Positions 63,906 through 64,000 of a stretch of DNA of 64,000 nt are shown here, in pieces (positions within the stretch are counted from its first letter, which is position 1; the number at the start of each line of letters is the position of its first letter). The notes under the pieces were generated by a model, which was not told where the DNA came from, ran no database searches, and saw only the letters and a list, made by a program, of their open reading frames with translations. The stretch is taken from the NCBI RefSeq assembly GCF_046630445.1, contig NC_092334.1:110851001-110915000 (forward strand), in the 5' to 3' direction. A program made the position numbers and the translations under genes. Source of the DNA: Rutidosis leptorrhynchoides. Its lineage: Eukaryota > Streptophyta > Magnoliopsida > Asterales > Asteraceae.

Positions 63906-64000
63906 TTATTTATATTTATATATAAACCTAAATCTGTATTTGTATTGCATATGTAATTATATATATTAGTTTATATATATTTGATTATATATATATATAT
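63831..64000. repeat. (TA)n and AT-rich DNA to the window end
   Basis: A second long TA tract (about 63835-63903) followed by irregular TATATT repeats. No feature beyond this. Confidence 0.85.

Overview
This is plant nuclear DNA, most likely from the sunflower family (Asteraceae). The evidence is a spliced clade-E-type PP2C phosphatase gene, Athila-type and chromovirus-type Ty3/gypsy elements with very long LTRs, Helitron-like ends, LINE tails and strongly AT-rich intergenic DNA. The family assignment rests on remembered resemblance of the LTRs to Asteraceae repeats and is inference. No bacterial, organellar or CRISPR-like features were seen.

Layout. (1) 1-10,255 is a gene-bearing stretch. 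It has Helitron-like 3' ends (617, 9,436), one five-exon PP2C gene on the + strand (2,036-4,926; one-base frame break in exon 1), a hAT-like MITE, three LINE 3' remnants, a CpG-rich degenerate minisatellite (about 7,262-7,556), an unidentified 99-codon ORF, and a decayed copy of PP2C exon 4/intron 4 about 5 kb downstream of the gene. (2) 10,256-41,940 is a three-level retrotransposon nest. An old gypsy LTR (called Z) is split by element A (Tekay-like chromovirus, TSD TAAAG). One LTR of A is split by element B (Athila-like, TSD CTAAC). (3) 41,941-43,862 is AT-rich microsatellite DNA with a tRNA-like/SINE-like head. (4) 43,863-63,507 is element C, of the same family as A (TSD AGTAT). It is a tandem LTR-internal-LTR-internal-LTR array. 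(5) 63,513-64,000 holds a TA-microsatellite palindrome. All retroelements with a clear sense direction (Z by similarity only) lie on the - strand.

How the parts relate. B and C both have three LTRs inside a single outer TSD pair, so both look like products of unequal LTR recombination after insertion. In B the second unit was then cut down by a deletion with a CTTG microhomology at its join. In C the middle LTR is a mosaic of the two outer ones. A and C insert at different sites but share the same junction between a roughly 2.2 kb non-gag leader and a pol lacking gag, protease and the RT N-terminus, and they share a pol frameshift. This points to a non-autonomous family moved in trans. B carries gag-pol, a small extra zinc-knuckle ORF and an Athila-type env-position ORF, all in recognisable but broken form.

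I did not find a convincing new biological system. The strongest leads are the gag-less chromovirus family, the two triple-LTR arrays, the CGCGAGTCGCG dyads dispersed in element B and the CpG-rich minisatellite.
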